Position numbers and translations under genes: made by a program. From contig OY282558.1 in the NCBI GenBank assembly GCA_958295665.1, positions 335,145,106-335,209,105 on the forward strand: 64,000 nt of DNA, written 5' to 3'. The notes beneath the pieces were generated by a model. That model searched no databases. It was not told where the DNA came from and saw nothing but the letters and a program-made list of their open reading frames with translations. Positions 26,271 to 36,946 of the stretch are shown here, one piece after another. Origin of the DNA: Tipula vernalis (lineage: Eukaryota > Arthropoda > Insecta > Diptera > Tipulidae). How positions within the stretch are numbered: position 1 is the stretch's first letter; every line of letters starts with the position of its first letter.

Positions 26271-27800
26271 GTTAAAAAATTGTATAAACATAAAATTGTG
26301 TTTGCAAAAATTGTCAATTACATAGTTTTAAGTTTGATAATTAATTTAAATAAGTTTGGGTTTTAACTTTTTTAGGTTTTCATAATTTTATAAGCTTTTT
26401 AACCAAACCATTTTACTCAGAAATTTGATATTATCAAGGAAAATAGTATTTTTTAGGATAAATTTAGAATATTTGTGTTCAATGAGCTTTAAGCTTGATA
26501 ATTAATTTATACCTTTTTGGGTGTGAACTTAACATTTGTGAGTCTTTTCATAATTTTATGGTTTTATTAAATGTTTTATGAGGAAGAATTATGTTTTACA
26601 AAAAATGTCTATTAGTTTTCAGAGCTTTCAATTAGAAAAGCTTTCTAAACCAAACCATTTTACTCAGGATTCGATTTTACAAGGGGTAACGGAATTTAGG
26701 GATCATTTAGTATATTTGTTCTCAATGTAAATTATCAAAAGCTTTTCGTCAAACATAACCATTTTATTAGGTATCTTGGTATTATAATATAAGCTTTTGT
26801 TTATCGAAGCTTTTTAAATAATTTTACTCCGAAATTCGGTATTAAAAAGGGCGACGGAATTTTGGCATAAAGCCGTAGGCTTGATAATACATTTTTACTG
26901 TGTATTTTACTTTTTCGGTTTGAACTTAACATTTTTGGGCCTTTTCATAATTTGAGGTTTTTTTTTAAAATGTTTTATGAACATAAATTATGTATTTGCA
27001 AAAAATGTCGAAATTTTAGTTTTAGTAGCTTTCACATAACGAAGCTTTTTAACTCAAATCATTTACTTTTTATTCTGAAATTGGTTAGTTTAAAGGAAGG
27101 TGGGATTTTGGAATAAATTTAGAATATTTATTTTCAATAAGTTTTAAACTTGACAATTAATTCATACTTTTTGGGTTTAACTTAACTTAACATTTATGAG
27201 CTTTTTAGTTCAGTTCAGGTTTTTAATCAAATGTTTGATAAGCATAAATTGTGTATTTGAAAAATGGTCAAGAGCTTTAGTTTTAAGAGAATTTCACTTA
27301 TCGAAGTTTTTTTGAGAATTTTTGGGTAGGGTTTAGAATATTTTTGCTCAAAGTAAATTATGACGAGATTTTAGTTTTAAGAGCTTTTGAAACCAAACCA
27401 TTTGACTTTCAAATTTGATATTATAAAGGAAGGTGGTATTTTGGGATTAATTTAGGGTATTTGTTTTCAATGAGCTTTAAGCTTGATAATTTATACTTTC
27501 TAGGTAATTTTTGTACCTTTCCATAAAGTCTGTCTTTCGTTCAAATGTTTTAAGAACATAAATCATGTATTTGCAAGAAATGTCAAGAACTTTTAGTTTT
27601 AAGAGCTTTCACTTATCAAAGCTTTTCAACTCAAATCATTTTATTCAGAAATTTGATATTACAAAGGGTATTTTTTGGAAACAATTCAGAATATTTGTTC
27701 TCAATGTAAATATCGTTCATCCAAAATGGGTTTTTCGAACAATTAAGCTTTTCCGCTTTTTCCACAGCTCTTAAAATATGGTTGAAACTAAACCAATCAA
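26270..27800 (+). repeat. Highly diverged long tandem repeats
   Basis: Two landmarks alternate: GCTTGATAATTAATTTA-type (about 26330, 26490, 26880, 27147, 27480) and AACCAAACCATTTTACTCAGAAATTTGATATT-type (about 26405, 26650, 26815, 27055, 27400, 27630). Spacing is uneven, roughly 160-330 bp, because of indels. Around five or six units remain. No coding capacity is evident. Confidence 0.65.
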
Positions 27801-28241
27801 TTGAGCATTTATTTTTTGTACTATTATAGTTTTGTCTTTAATTTTTATTTATTATTTTTACTTGTATAATGTTTAAAAAGAAAGTATTGTAAATTGTTAT
27901 TGTGTTACCGTTGTCTCTAACTTATTAGAGAGAACCATTTTACTTAACACATCTTTCTTTGAAAATAAAGGTGCAATAATCTTATAATAATATCGGAAAG
28001 ACTCTAAAAATACAGAAAACCCACGAAAATTTTGAAATATTCCGAAAATTCGTGTAAATATGGTATTACTTGTTAAGTACTTTAATGTTACCTAATACTA
28101 CTAAGCAAGTTAAGGCTAAGCTTAACAAAACGATATGCAATAAGAATAGAACCCTCGAATCTTATCGGGTAATTTTTTAATAATATCGAACTATCAAATA
28201 TACCCTACTACAATTTCGAACATACTCGGATAATCTCGAAT
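27479..28241 (+). repeat. Left copy of an identical 763-bp direct repeat flanking a LINE
   Basis: Every base compared matches 30125-30887 at a constant offset of 2,646. The copy ends exactly where the LINE poly(A) tract (as T on this strand) begins. It includes the last unit of the diverged tandem repeats. Confidence 0.95.
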
Positions 28242-30124
28242 TTTTTTTTTTTTTTTTTTTAAATGTTGCCAATGGCTTTATTCTTGAATCTTTCAACATA
28301 AGAAACTAACAAGAAGTAATCAAATCTTAAGCTAAAAATTATTACATATTTTAAGTCTTAACCAATGTTAATACTTATTGTTAGGGCTCACAATTTAATT
28401 AATTTATACTACACTTATATGTATATATCGAATTAAATTTACAGGTTCACAGGTTCATTAGTTCGAGTGGATCTGTTCTTCTCAGACGTCTAAATCGCGG
28501 CTGTTTTAGTATCTCCCTGGCCAATTCGTTGGGATGTGCTTCTAGTTTTGAATAATATTTCGAACTGAATTCTTTAATTGTTTCTTTAACGGTTTTAATC
28601 CCAAGGTCGTGATGTATATTACTATTTCGAATGTACCAAGGAGCATTGGTGATACTGCGAAGTATTTTCGCTTGGGTTCGTTGCAGGAGTTCTCTGTTTG
28701 AAGCGCTGGTGGATCCCCATAACTGAATACCATAAGTCCATATGGGTTTGATTATTGATTTGTACAGTAAAACTTTATTGACTAATGACAACTGAGATTT
28801 TCTTCCCATCAGCCAATACATTTTGGAAAATGTAATTTTTATTTGGTTGCGCTTTGTTTCAATATGATTTTTCCACGTTAACCTTCTATCCAGATGCAAA
28901 CCTAAGTATTTTACCTTCGTTTGTTGAGGAATATTTTTATCGTTTAATTTCACTGGTGGGCAGGTGCGTTTGTTTAGCGTGAATGTGACGTGAGTTGATT
29001 TGTTTTCGTTCACTTTTATTCGCCATGCCTTTAGCCAGTCCGCGACCTTGTTCAAATGATTCTGTAATTCCTTTGAGGCAATTTCAGGATTAGTGTGAGA
29101 CACCAGGATGGCAGTGTCATCGGCAAATGTTGATATTATCACTTTGTTGGTTACAGGTATATCAGCTGTGTACAACAAGTATAATATTGGTCCTAGAACG
29201 CTACCTTGCGGGACACCTGCATTAATATCATTTAAGCAAGTAGTTGCACTGTTTTGTTTGACCATGTATTGCCTTTGAAGAAGATAGTTTCCCAGAACTG
29301 AGTGAAATTTTTTCGGTAGAAGCTCCTTAATTTTGTAAATTAGTCCATCGTGCCAAACTTTATCAAAAGCTTGGGCGATATCCAAAAAGGCAGCAGCACA
29401 ATATTTCTTTTCCTCGAAGGTGATTTTGATTGCATTTACAATCCTGTGTACTTGCTCTGTAGTACCATGTTGGTTTCGGAACCCAAATTGATGGTCTGGA
29501 ATAACGCGCCGTTCTTCTAATATTGGTTTCAATTTCATTAGTAACATTTTTTCAAATAGCTTTGAGATTGTGGGCAGCATGCTTATTGGACGATATGATG
29601 AGATTTGCGTTTCTTTTTTCCCTGGCTTATGTATCATTGTGATCAAAGATATCTTCCATTTTTGAGGAATATAACTGGTTCGCATAACCGCGTTGAATAC
29701 AAATGTTATTAGTTTTATGCATTTATCCGGCAATTCCCTTATCATTTTTCCAGTAATAAGATCATGTCCTGGTGCCTTTTTCGGGCTTATGCAAGTTTTA
29801 ATTGTATTCTTAACTTTCTTCCAGTTATACTTTATAGGTTTGTAGGATAAACCATCATCCGTTGGCTGGGGTAGCACAAAATAATTATCTTCTTCGTGTG
29901 GGATGAATACTGTTGCTAGATGAGCAGCAAAAGCATTGGCTTTTTCTTCATCACTTCTCGCCCAATTTCCAGTTGGTAGTCTAATCGGTGGATTCGAATT
30001 TGTTGGCCTTTTTAAATTTTTTGTTGCCTTCCACAAGGAATAATCTGTCCTCTCGGTTGCCGAGAGATCACTTAGGTAGTTCTTTACGTGCTGGTTTTCT
30101 TCTTCGCTCAAAGCAAATCAGCTA
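28241..30124 (-). mobile_element. Young jockey-type LINE, 5'-truncated
   Basis: The element reads on the minus strand, ending in a 20-base A tail (T at 28241-28260) and a 180-base 3' region with many A/T blocks. Its coding frame is open throughout. The 5' boundary at about 30124 is inside ORF2, so endonuclease and ORF1 are absent. The identical 763-bp flanks suggest very recent insertion. Confidence 0.92.
28447..30111 (-). CDS. jockey-type reverse transcriptase (N-terminally truncated, open)
   Basis: The frame is uninterrupted for 554 codons and ends in TGA at 28447. It begins without a native start, since the element is 5'-truncated and a TGA lies just upstream at the junction. Visible blocks are the linker after the endonuclease (EEKANAFAAHLATVF), PGHDLITGKMIRELP, MIHKPGKK and SYRPISMLPTISKLFEKML at 160-190, DHQFGFRNQHGTTEQVHRI at 206-224, AFLDIAQAFDKVWH at 241-254, GVPQGSVLGP at 299-308, the catalytic FADD at 329-332, and the thumb region KYLGLHLDRRLTWKNHI. 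No RNase H follows, which agrees with the jockey clade. No stop or frameshift has accumulated. Confidence 0.95.
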   Translation of the reverse strand: MSEEENQHVKNYLSDLSATERTDYSLWKATKNLKRPTNSNPPIRLPTGNWARSDEEKANAFAAHLATVFIPHEEDNYFVLPQPTDDGLSYKPIKYNWKKVKNTIKTCISPKKAPGHDLITGKMIRELPDKCIKLITFVFNAVMRTSYIPQKWKISLITMIHKPGKKETQISSYRPISMLPTISKLFEKMLLMKLKPILEERRVIPDHQFGFRNQHGTTEQVHRIVNAIKITFEEKKYCAAAFLDIAQAFDKVWHDGLIYKIKELLPKKFHSVLGNYLLQRQYMVKQNSATTCLNDINAGVPQGSVLGPILYLLYTADIPVTNKVIISTFADDTAILVSHTNPEIASKELQNHLNKVADWLKAWRIKVNENKSTHVTFTLNKRTCPPVKLNDKNIPQQTKVKYLGLHLDRRLTWKNHIETKRNQIKITFSKMYWLMGRKSQLSLVNKVLLYKSIIKPIWTYGIQLWGSTSASNRELLQRTQAKILRSITNAPWYIRNSNIHHDLGIKTVKETIKEFSSKYYSKLEAHPNELAREILKQPRFRRLRRTDPLELMNL

Positions 30125-30887
30125 AAGCTTGATAATTTATACTTTCTAGGTAATTTTTGTACCTTTCCATAAAGTCTGTCTTTCGTTCAAATGTTTTAAG
30201 AACATAAATCATGTATTTGCAAGAAATGTCAAGAACTTTTAGTTTTAAGAGCTTTCACTTATCAAAGCTTTTCAACTCAAATCATTTTATTCAGAAATTT
30301 GATATTACAAAGGGTATTTTTTGGAAACAATTCAGAATATTTGTTCTCAATGTAAATATCGTTCATCCAAAATGGGTTTTTCGAACAATTAAGCTTTTCC
30401 GCTTTTTCCACAGCTCTTAAAATATGGTTGAAACTAAACCAATCAATTGAGCATTTATTTTTTGTACTATTATAGTTTTGTCTTTAATTTTTATTTATTA
30501 TTTTTACTTGTATAATGTTTAAAAAGAAAGTATTGTAAATTGTTATTGTGTTACCGTTGTCTCTAACTTATTAGAGAGAACCATTTTACTTAACACATCT
30601 TTCTTTGAAAATAAAGGTGCAATAATCTTATAATAATATCGGAAAGACTCTAAAAATACAGAAAACCCACGAAAATTTTGAAATATTCCGAAAATTCGTG
30701 TAAATATGGTATTACTTGTTAAGTACTTTAATGTTACCTAATACTACTAAGCAAGTTAAGGCTAAGCTTAACAAAACGATATGCAATAAGAATAGAACCC
30801 TCGAATCTTATCGGGTAATTTTTTAATAATATCGAACTATCAAATATACCCTACTACAATTTCGAACATACTCGGATAATCTCGAAT
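30125..30887 (+). repeat. Right copy of the identical 763-bp direct repeat
   Basis: Identical to 27479-28241. To its right the locus continues into AACCTGACTATTTCG, whereas the left copy runs into the LINE tail. The boundaries fit a duplicated target rather than an unrelated segmental repeat. Confidence 0.95.
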
Positions 30888-33288
30888 AACCTGACTATTT
30901 CGTAATATCGCACATCTCATTTCCATGACATACTCCAAAAATCTCGAGAAATTTAAAAAAGTGATCAAAAGATGAAACCTAAGATAAGCGAATATGAAAT
31001 CGGAAGCGAGAATTTCCAAAATCAGGAGAACCCCACCAAACACAACCAAAAAAGACACATACTCACTATAGTTGCAAAATTAAGTTGGGATTTGTATTTT
31101 CCTTATATTTAAAATAGTTTTCCAAATAAACCCGTCAATTTCATTTTTATTTACCTTCCGCTAGAGAAAAAACTATAAGTCGAATATGGAACGAACGCGG
31201 ATTTTCAGTCGCCGTTAAATATTTTTCTAGTTTCTTCTTATTTTTTATGAACATCACAATGATACATCGCAAGTTGCTAACACGTGCAAATTACTACAAG
31301 CTCCCTTTTTCAAACCAAATTTAAACTTTTGCAAAAGAAATTTTATCTGTTGGCAAATCAAATTCAACCTTTTCTACTCAAAAATTGATTTGTAAAAGAT
31401 TGAATTTGTTTCGCTAAAGGCCCAATTTGATTTTTTAAAAGGTTGACTTTTGATAAATGCAAAAGGGGTAAACTTGGAGTTACGCGAAAGGTATAAAACA
31501 AGTAAATCAAACCAGCAAACACAAAAATCGTTTTCGTTTGATGTCGATAGCTTTTATTTGAAACGAGTTTAGCTAATTTTCTTCGAAAACTGAGCTACCA
31601 TAAATTAAATCATTTATAAATTTAAACTAATAAAGGAATCTCGTGGGTCCACCGCTGCTGCGGGTACCTAGTTAAGCCGCTACCCACCAAGAGTGCCATA
31701 GGAACACAGCTATCTTGGAATAGAAACAGAATAGGGGAGCGGGAGTTATGCTTAGAAAAAAAAAATTATCACCTCAAGGGGCCGTTTATGAAATAAAACT
31801 GCTGCATGTAAATAAAATAAATCGGTCAATCATCTTTAAACTAAGAACTTGAACAAGAGTAACATTCCTAACAATAAGAAATTTATTTTTATGCAAATGC
31901 AAACAAAGACGGCGGGATTTAAAATATTTATAAAAATAGACGTTTTTGTTTGTTTCTTTATAAATATATTCTCTTGTCAATGTCATTTATAAAGTAAATA
32001 ATCCTATTTATTCCCAGACACTAGGACAGAACCTAATGTGTCTGGGAAATTCAATGGAATTCATTACTTCATAATCGAATCTGAGCTGACATGTATGTAT
32101 TCTATTCATAAAATAAAAAGAAATGATGTATTTTGTTTCACGCTCCACACTTTTATGGCGTAAAAATTATTTAAAAAAAAATAATACGAATTAAACATAC
32201 CCAACAATTTTGCGCAAATTCCGAGAAACTTTGTACATAAATAGATTCATTGACGTTTCTGATACCCATAATTTGATGAGATACAATTTTTCTCGACATT
32301 TATTTATTTATATTTACAATTTGAAAATAATAGTATTACATATAAAAATGAATGTACTGTATACAAAAGAATATCCGAATTGATGTGTACCAATTTATTT
32401 TTCAGATGTATAAATCGATTGTATATATAGTAAAACTCTTGTTATCCATTTAATTTGACAGTACGCCTATACGTCTACAGTAATTTAGTGATTGTTGGAA
32501 CAAAAGATTTTTTTTCTTTTGAATTTAAATATTAGAAAAGCTCTTTTTTAGGCATTGCTTTTTATAAATAGCACCCCATTTATTTCAAGTTTTAAAGTAA
32601 TACAAACCTACTGCAACTTTTAAACATTTCTATTTTCGTATTTCTTTTGTGTGATTAGTGCTTGGAATGGAAAACACACAAAACAATTTCCGTTTGTTTT
32701 TTGCTCTAAATAAATTTTATTTGCGAGTGCTTTTCTTCGGGCAAACTTGTAATCCCTAGACATCCATAAAAAAAAAAAAAAATTTACGTACATTACGTAC
32801 AAATAAACAAAAATAGAATCAACTATTATTTAGAAATTATACCTATTACAATAAAGAGCACTTAGTTTTAGGATACGATATACAATTAATGTTTATCCAA
32901 ATTAGTTGTCTTTAATATTGTTGAAATAAATTCAATTATTTGTAATTTTATTTCAATATAGATAATATTGTGGTTACCTCATAATGTTATTCAAATTTTT
33001 AGGAAAATTTAATTTTGGTTCCCCATAAAATATTTTTTGTTGAGAATATGTTTTATATTTGGTGCGGTACTCCTCAAACCATCATAAATTTTACACTCGT
33101 ATATAATATAATATTTCTTATTTAGTTGTTATAAGTTATTTAATTTAAATTCAATATTAAATTATTCATTGGGGGGAGGGGGAGGAGGCCGGAAGAAAAA
33201 TGTCTTCAATAGATTTATAATTACTTTCTAATACTCGTGTACAATTTATGTAACAACATATTTTGTTGTTACTATAATTAGGGGGCCT
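30888..33288. other. Gene-free region
   Basis: Short open frames only, none recognisable. A GC-richer patch at about 31640-31750 (GTGGGTCCACCGCTGCTGCGG) stands out but has no long frame and no identified RNA structure. Confidence 0.4.
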
Positions 33289-33317
33289 ATTATGATTTTT
33301 TTCCGATTTCGTAAAAT

Positions 33318-33344
33318 CCGATCCGCCGCGGATATACATATTAT
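33318..33344 (+). promoter_or_regulatory. Subterminal palindromic repeat of the Harbinger element, left
   Basis: GATCCGCCGCGGATATACAT contains the palindrome CCGCGG. The same sequence appears inverted near the right end at about 36302-36330, with a second CCGCGG copy at about 36282. Paired placement at both ends suggests a binding site for the transposase or the MYB-like protein. Confidence 0.5.
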
Positions 33345-33570
33345 GATTTTTTTTTTGTTCGTAAAAAATACGATCTCGTCTAATCCGCCTTATCATGAAA
33401 AAAAAAAAAAAAAACGAAATCGTATTTTACGAAAATCAAATGTCAAAATCCGATAACTATTTAGGTGACGGATATCGTTTATACGATTAAATTCTTGGTT
33501 GCAAATAGAGGTGTTTTTTACGAAAATTAAAATTAATTATATTTATTTACGTATTTATTTACGATATAAA

Positions 33571-34659
33571 ATGTAAGTTGTAAAATTATTTCAATATGTT
33601 TGTTTCTAAAAAAAAATAAAGTTAAATTGATTTATTTTTATTGTATTAATTTATAGGTCATCAACAAACGGGCATCAATTTGAAATTCTGGTGTCGTTTA
33701 TGGAAGAAAATGAAGGGATCGCCAAAAATTATTTGACCGGTGCTCAATTTAAAGAGACCACTCAACATTTATGGAGTGAAGTGACCAAAAAATTAAATGA
33801 AGCTGGGCCACCTGAAAAAACAATTGAAGGATGGAAGAAAGTGAGGTTATGTGCTATGGTGTTTTGATAACTATTAATACATATATTTATGTTATTTTAT
33901 ATTTAGGTATGGAAGGACTTTAAATACAGCATCAAAAATAAGTTGCGAAATAATCAAAAAATGTTGACTGGTACTGGTGGGGGACCTTACAGGTTAAGAA
34001 AATTCAGCCATTTAGAGGAAAGAGTCGACAAATTATTAGACCTAAGCGGGGAAATCAAGGGCTTAAATATAAAAACTTTGGGATGCAAAATTTTAACAGC
34101 ACCGGATGAAAGTCAATATAATGATAATTTAAGTATAGACACCCAAGAGTTTGAAGCCGAGATACTAAATGAGATTAGTGACGAGTTTTTATGTACTACA
34201 AATACTCTAGAGCCAATAAGAGCCTCACCAGCAAGACAGAAAACGAAACCTCACATCTCACCTTCTGAAAGCCGCAATAAACCTCACACTCCGCCTTCTA
34301 CAAGCCGCAATAAACTTCAGACCTCACCTTGTACAAGCAGCAATAAACCAACTAGTCGATTAAACAAAAAACAGAGAGAAACTTCTAAAATGCTTTTAAA
34401 GAAACAGATATCACTTCAAGAAAATCACCATAAAGAATTTAAAAATTTTGCAGATAACGTCACTAAATACCTGAAAGAGAATAATAGAATTCTTAAAGAA
34501 ATTAGAAATACAAACACAAGCCTATTAAAATTAGAGAAAGCAAAATGGATATCAAAACAAAAAATTTTATTGGAATCCAACAAATTAAAGGTAGAAAAAT
34601 TAGAATTAAAAAGAATTGTGATCAATCTCAAACAACAAAAGTTAAAAGCAACAATATAA
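33571..34659 (+). CDS. Harbinger MYB/SANT-like DNA-binding protein (three exons)
   Basis: The proposed exons are 33571-33572, 33657-33840 and 33907-34659. Introns are 33573-33656 (GTAAGT...TTATAG) and 33841-33906 (GTGAGG...ATTTAG). The spliced length is 939 bases, exactly 313 codons with no internal stop. The initiator ATG is made by splicing: AT ends exon 1 and G begins exon 2. Residues about 5-80 form a MYB/SANT-like helix bundle with W residues (LWSEVTKKLNEAG, TIEGWKKVWKDFK) and a GTGGGPY segment, as in zeste-like domains. Three S/P-rich near-repeats follow (around TKPHISPSESRNKPHTPPSTSRNKLQ), then a Lys/Glu-rich coiled coil. In this family the protein helps the transposase bind or enter the nucleus. 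It appears intact. Confidence 0.85.
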
Positions 34660-34764
34660 TTTTATTTTGCTTAATTTTTTAAATTATTTTTTTAATTATT
34701 TTATTAATTTTATTTTTTATTGATTTAAATTTGAATGAATTTTTTATAAAATAAATCTTGAATT

Positions 34765-36062
34765 CTATAAATTATTTTTTATTGATTCCCGAATCCTCTT
34801 GGCTTCTTCTTTTATATTTTCGGTTGTAATTTCTTCTGTGGCAATTGTTTCTATATTATCCTCTCTTTCAATTAAATTTTCATCCAAAGGCACCTTATAT
34901 TTTATACACAAATTATGAAGTAGACAGCATACGTTTACGATTTGTGCTGTTTTCTCAGGAGTATAGTGTAGCTCACGAGAATGGAGTAAACATCGCCATC
35001 GCCCTTTCAGGACACCAAAAACTCGCTCTATAATTGCACGAGCTTTTGCGTGAGCTGTATTATAGCGACATTCACTTGAGCCTTCACTGGTTTTCCTGAA
35101 TGGTGTCATCATCCATGGTTCTAAAGTGTACCCGGAATCACCTAAATAATTCATTGTAATTAATTACATATAAAACTAAATTAACATTATATAATTACCT
35201 AGTAACCAAGATGATTTATCTCCTGCTCTCCAATTCTGCTCCATAACAATTCGATTGTAGCTGGCGCCCCATATAACCGAATCATGGGAACAACCTCCGA
35301 ACCGTGCATCGACGGAAGTAATTTCCATTTTATAGTCGCACGTCTACATAAGAAAAAAACATAATTAGTTAAAGATATTTAAAATTAAAATTTTATATTA
35401 TTTACTGTACCATCATTACATTTAAACTATGAGTACCCTTCCTGTTGAAAAAATGATGTTCATTTTTAGCTGGTCTTACAATATTGATGTGGGTCCCGTC
35501 GACACATCCTATAACTCCAGGAAACCCAGTTTTATTTTGGAAGTATTCTTTTGATTTTGATTTTTCGTCGTCCGATAAATGAAAATTAAAATGTTTATCA
35601 CACATGTACGACTCCAAAATGTTCAACGTCTCATTCATTACCACCGACACAGTAGATTGGGCCATGCCTATCAAATAATCCTGACCTACCGCTTGCTGAT
35701 AAGAACCCTCTGCCAGAAATCTTAAAGTGTTTGCCAGTTTAAGAATTGGTGGTATAGCATCATTTTTTTTTTGTTAATTTGAAGTGGGGTTCAGTTTCAT
35801 TCAAAATAAGGATAAACACTTCTTTCGTCACCCGAAATAGTCCCATGAACCTAAACATGTTGTTTATTGATTAAGTGTTTTGTTTATAAAGCTATTCATT
35901 ATTAAATTTTGGAATTGTGATACATAATTTCAATTACCTTTTATTTGTCATATCAAGCGGATTAGAATTCATACGAAGCCTTTTTCGTTGAATATATGCT
36001 GGTGTTAATTGCTCGTCGGAATCATCATCACTTGAGTGGACAAAAAATCCAATTGTATCCAT
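34765..36062 (-). CDS. Harbinger transposase (DDE nuclease), four exons, one homopolymer shift
   Basis: Exons on the minus strand are 36062-35938, 35850-35411, 35343-35199 and 35141-34765, all joined by GT-AG introns of 55-90 bases. ATG at 36062 starts MDTIGFFVHSSDDDSDEQLT. The helix-turn-helix-like region is LRFLAEGSYQQAVG...IGMAQSTVSVVMNETL. Catalytic residues are D near 159 (GCVDGTHINI), D near 209 (GGCSHDSVIW) and E near 275 (AIIERVFGVLK), followed by LLHNLCI. All three are retained. A run of ten A (35763-35772) gives one extra base; nine would keep the frame, so it is either a single mutation or a sequencing error. The protein would cut and join the element ends, probably with the MYB-like partner. 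Confidence 0.88.
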
Positions 36063-36383
36063 ATTACAACACACTTTTATCACAAATTTTTTTTACTGAA
36101 GATCAAATGAATTTCGAAAAATAAGTTTTCAAAGACAAAAATAAACATTTGATATCACCTCGATTGTAAACACAAAATTTAGATGTCAAATTCAATTGAA
36201 TGAAGTTTGTCTCGTTGAATCTTTTTCAATAAAGTAACAAGAACGACAAACTTCATTTTGTTGCATTTGACAATGAATATCCGCGGCGGATTCCAATTTT
36301 CATAATACGTATATCCGCGGCGGATCGTATTTTACGATATCGTATTTTACGAAATCGGAAAGAAAATCATAATAGGCCCCTAG

Positions 36384-36945
36384 GATATTTTTTTATTTTA
36401 TTGTTATGGTTTGCAGGTATGTGATAGGAAATTACTAATTTGTTTCATTATTTTGTTTTATCAGAAATTGATATTTAATCCGCATCCAATGATTTAAGTA
36501 ATAACTAATATTTCACCAAACAAAAAAATAATAAATAAATAAATTTATAACCAATCAATGGGGGAAACTTTACGACATCAATCTCTTTCGGTCGATAAAA
36601 ATGGAGTAATATTATCGATGTATAGTGTAGCCGAAAGGAAAACCAAAAGGAAAAATGATTCAATTATTATGAAGGAAATTAGTATGAAAATGCCTTTAAT
36701 ACACACACGCATAATGTAATGGTTTAGTAAACAAGACTAGCGAAATATTTTACATTTGATCTATTACAGATAATATTAGTTTGAGATTTCTAAGTGATTA
36801 TATTACCAACATAATAATAGTTTGTTTTATAGATTATATAAGACCAATATTGGATTAATGTTCAACTTTCCGTTTATTAAACTATGGAGTCGTTAATAGT
36901 AGATTAGTAGATACCAGTGTTTATAGAACATATTTATACACTACA
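36384..36945. other. Unassigned AT-rich sequence
   Basis: No gene or repeat recognised. Confidence 0.4.
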
Positions 36946-36946
36946 G

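Larger units (their letters stand above)
33292..36380. mobile_element. Nearly intact PIF/Harbinger transposon
   Basis: The tips are GGGGCCTATTATGATTTT at the left and its complement at the right, flanked by the 3-base direct repeat TAG (33289-33291 and 36381-36383). Harbingers make 3-bp target duplications. Subterminal GATCCGCCGCGGATATAC occurs inverted near both ends. The two standard genes are present and converge: a MYB/SANT-like gene (plus) and the nuclease (minus), with 105 bp between their stop codons. Coding is almost free of damage, so this copy may have moved recently. Confidence 0.95.

Noticed and set aside
27565..30420. Identical 69-residue frames at 27565 and 30211
   Set aside because: They are part of the 763-bp direct repeat and translate diverged tandem sequence; their identity reflects the duplication, not a conserved gene.
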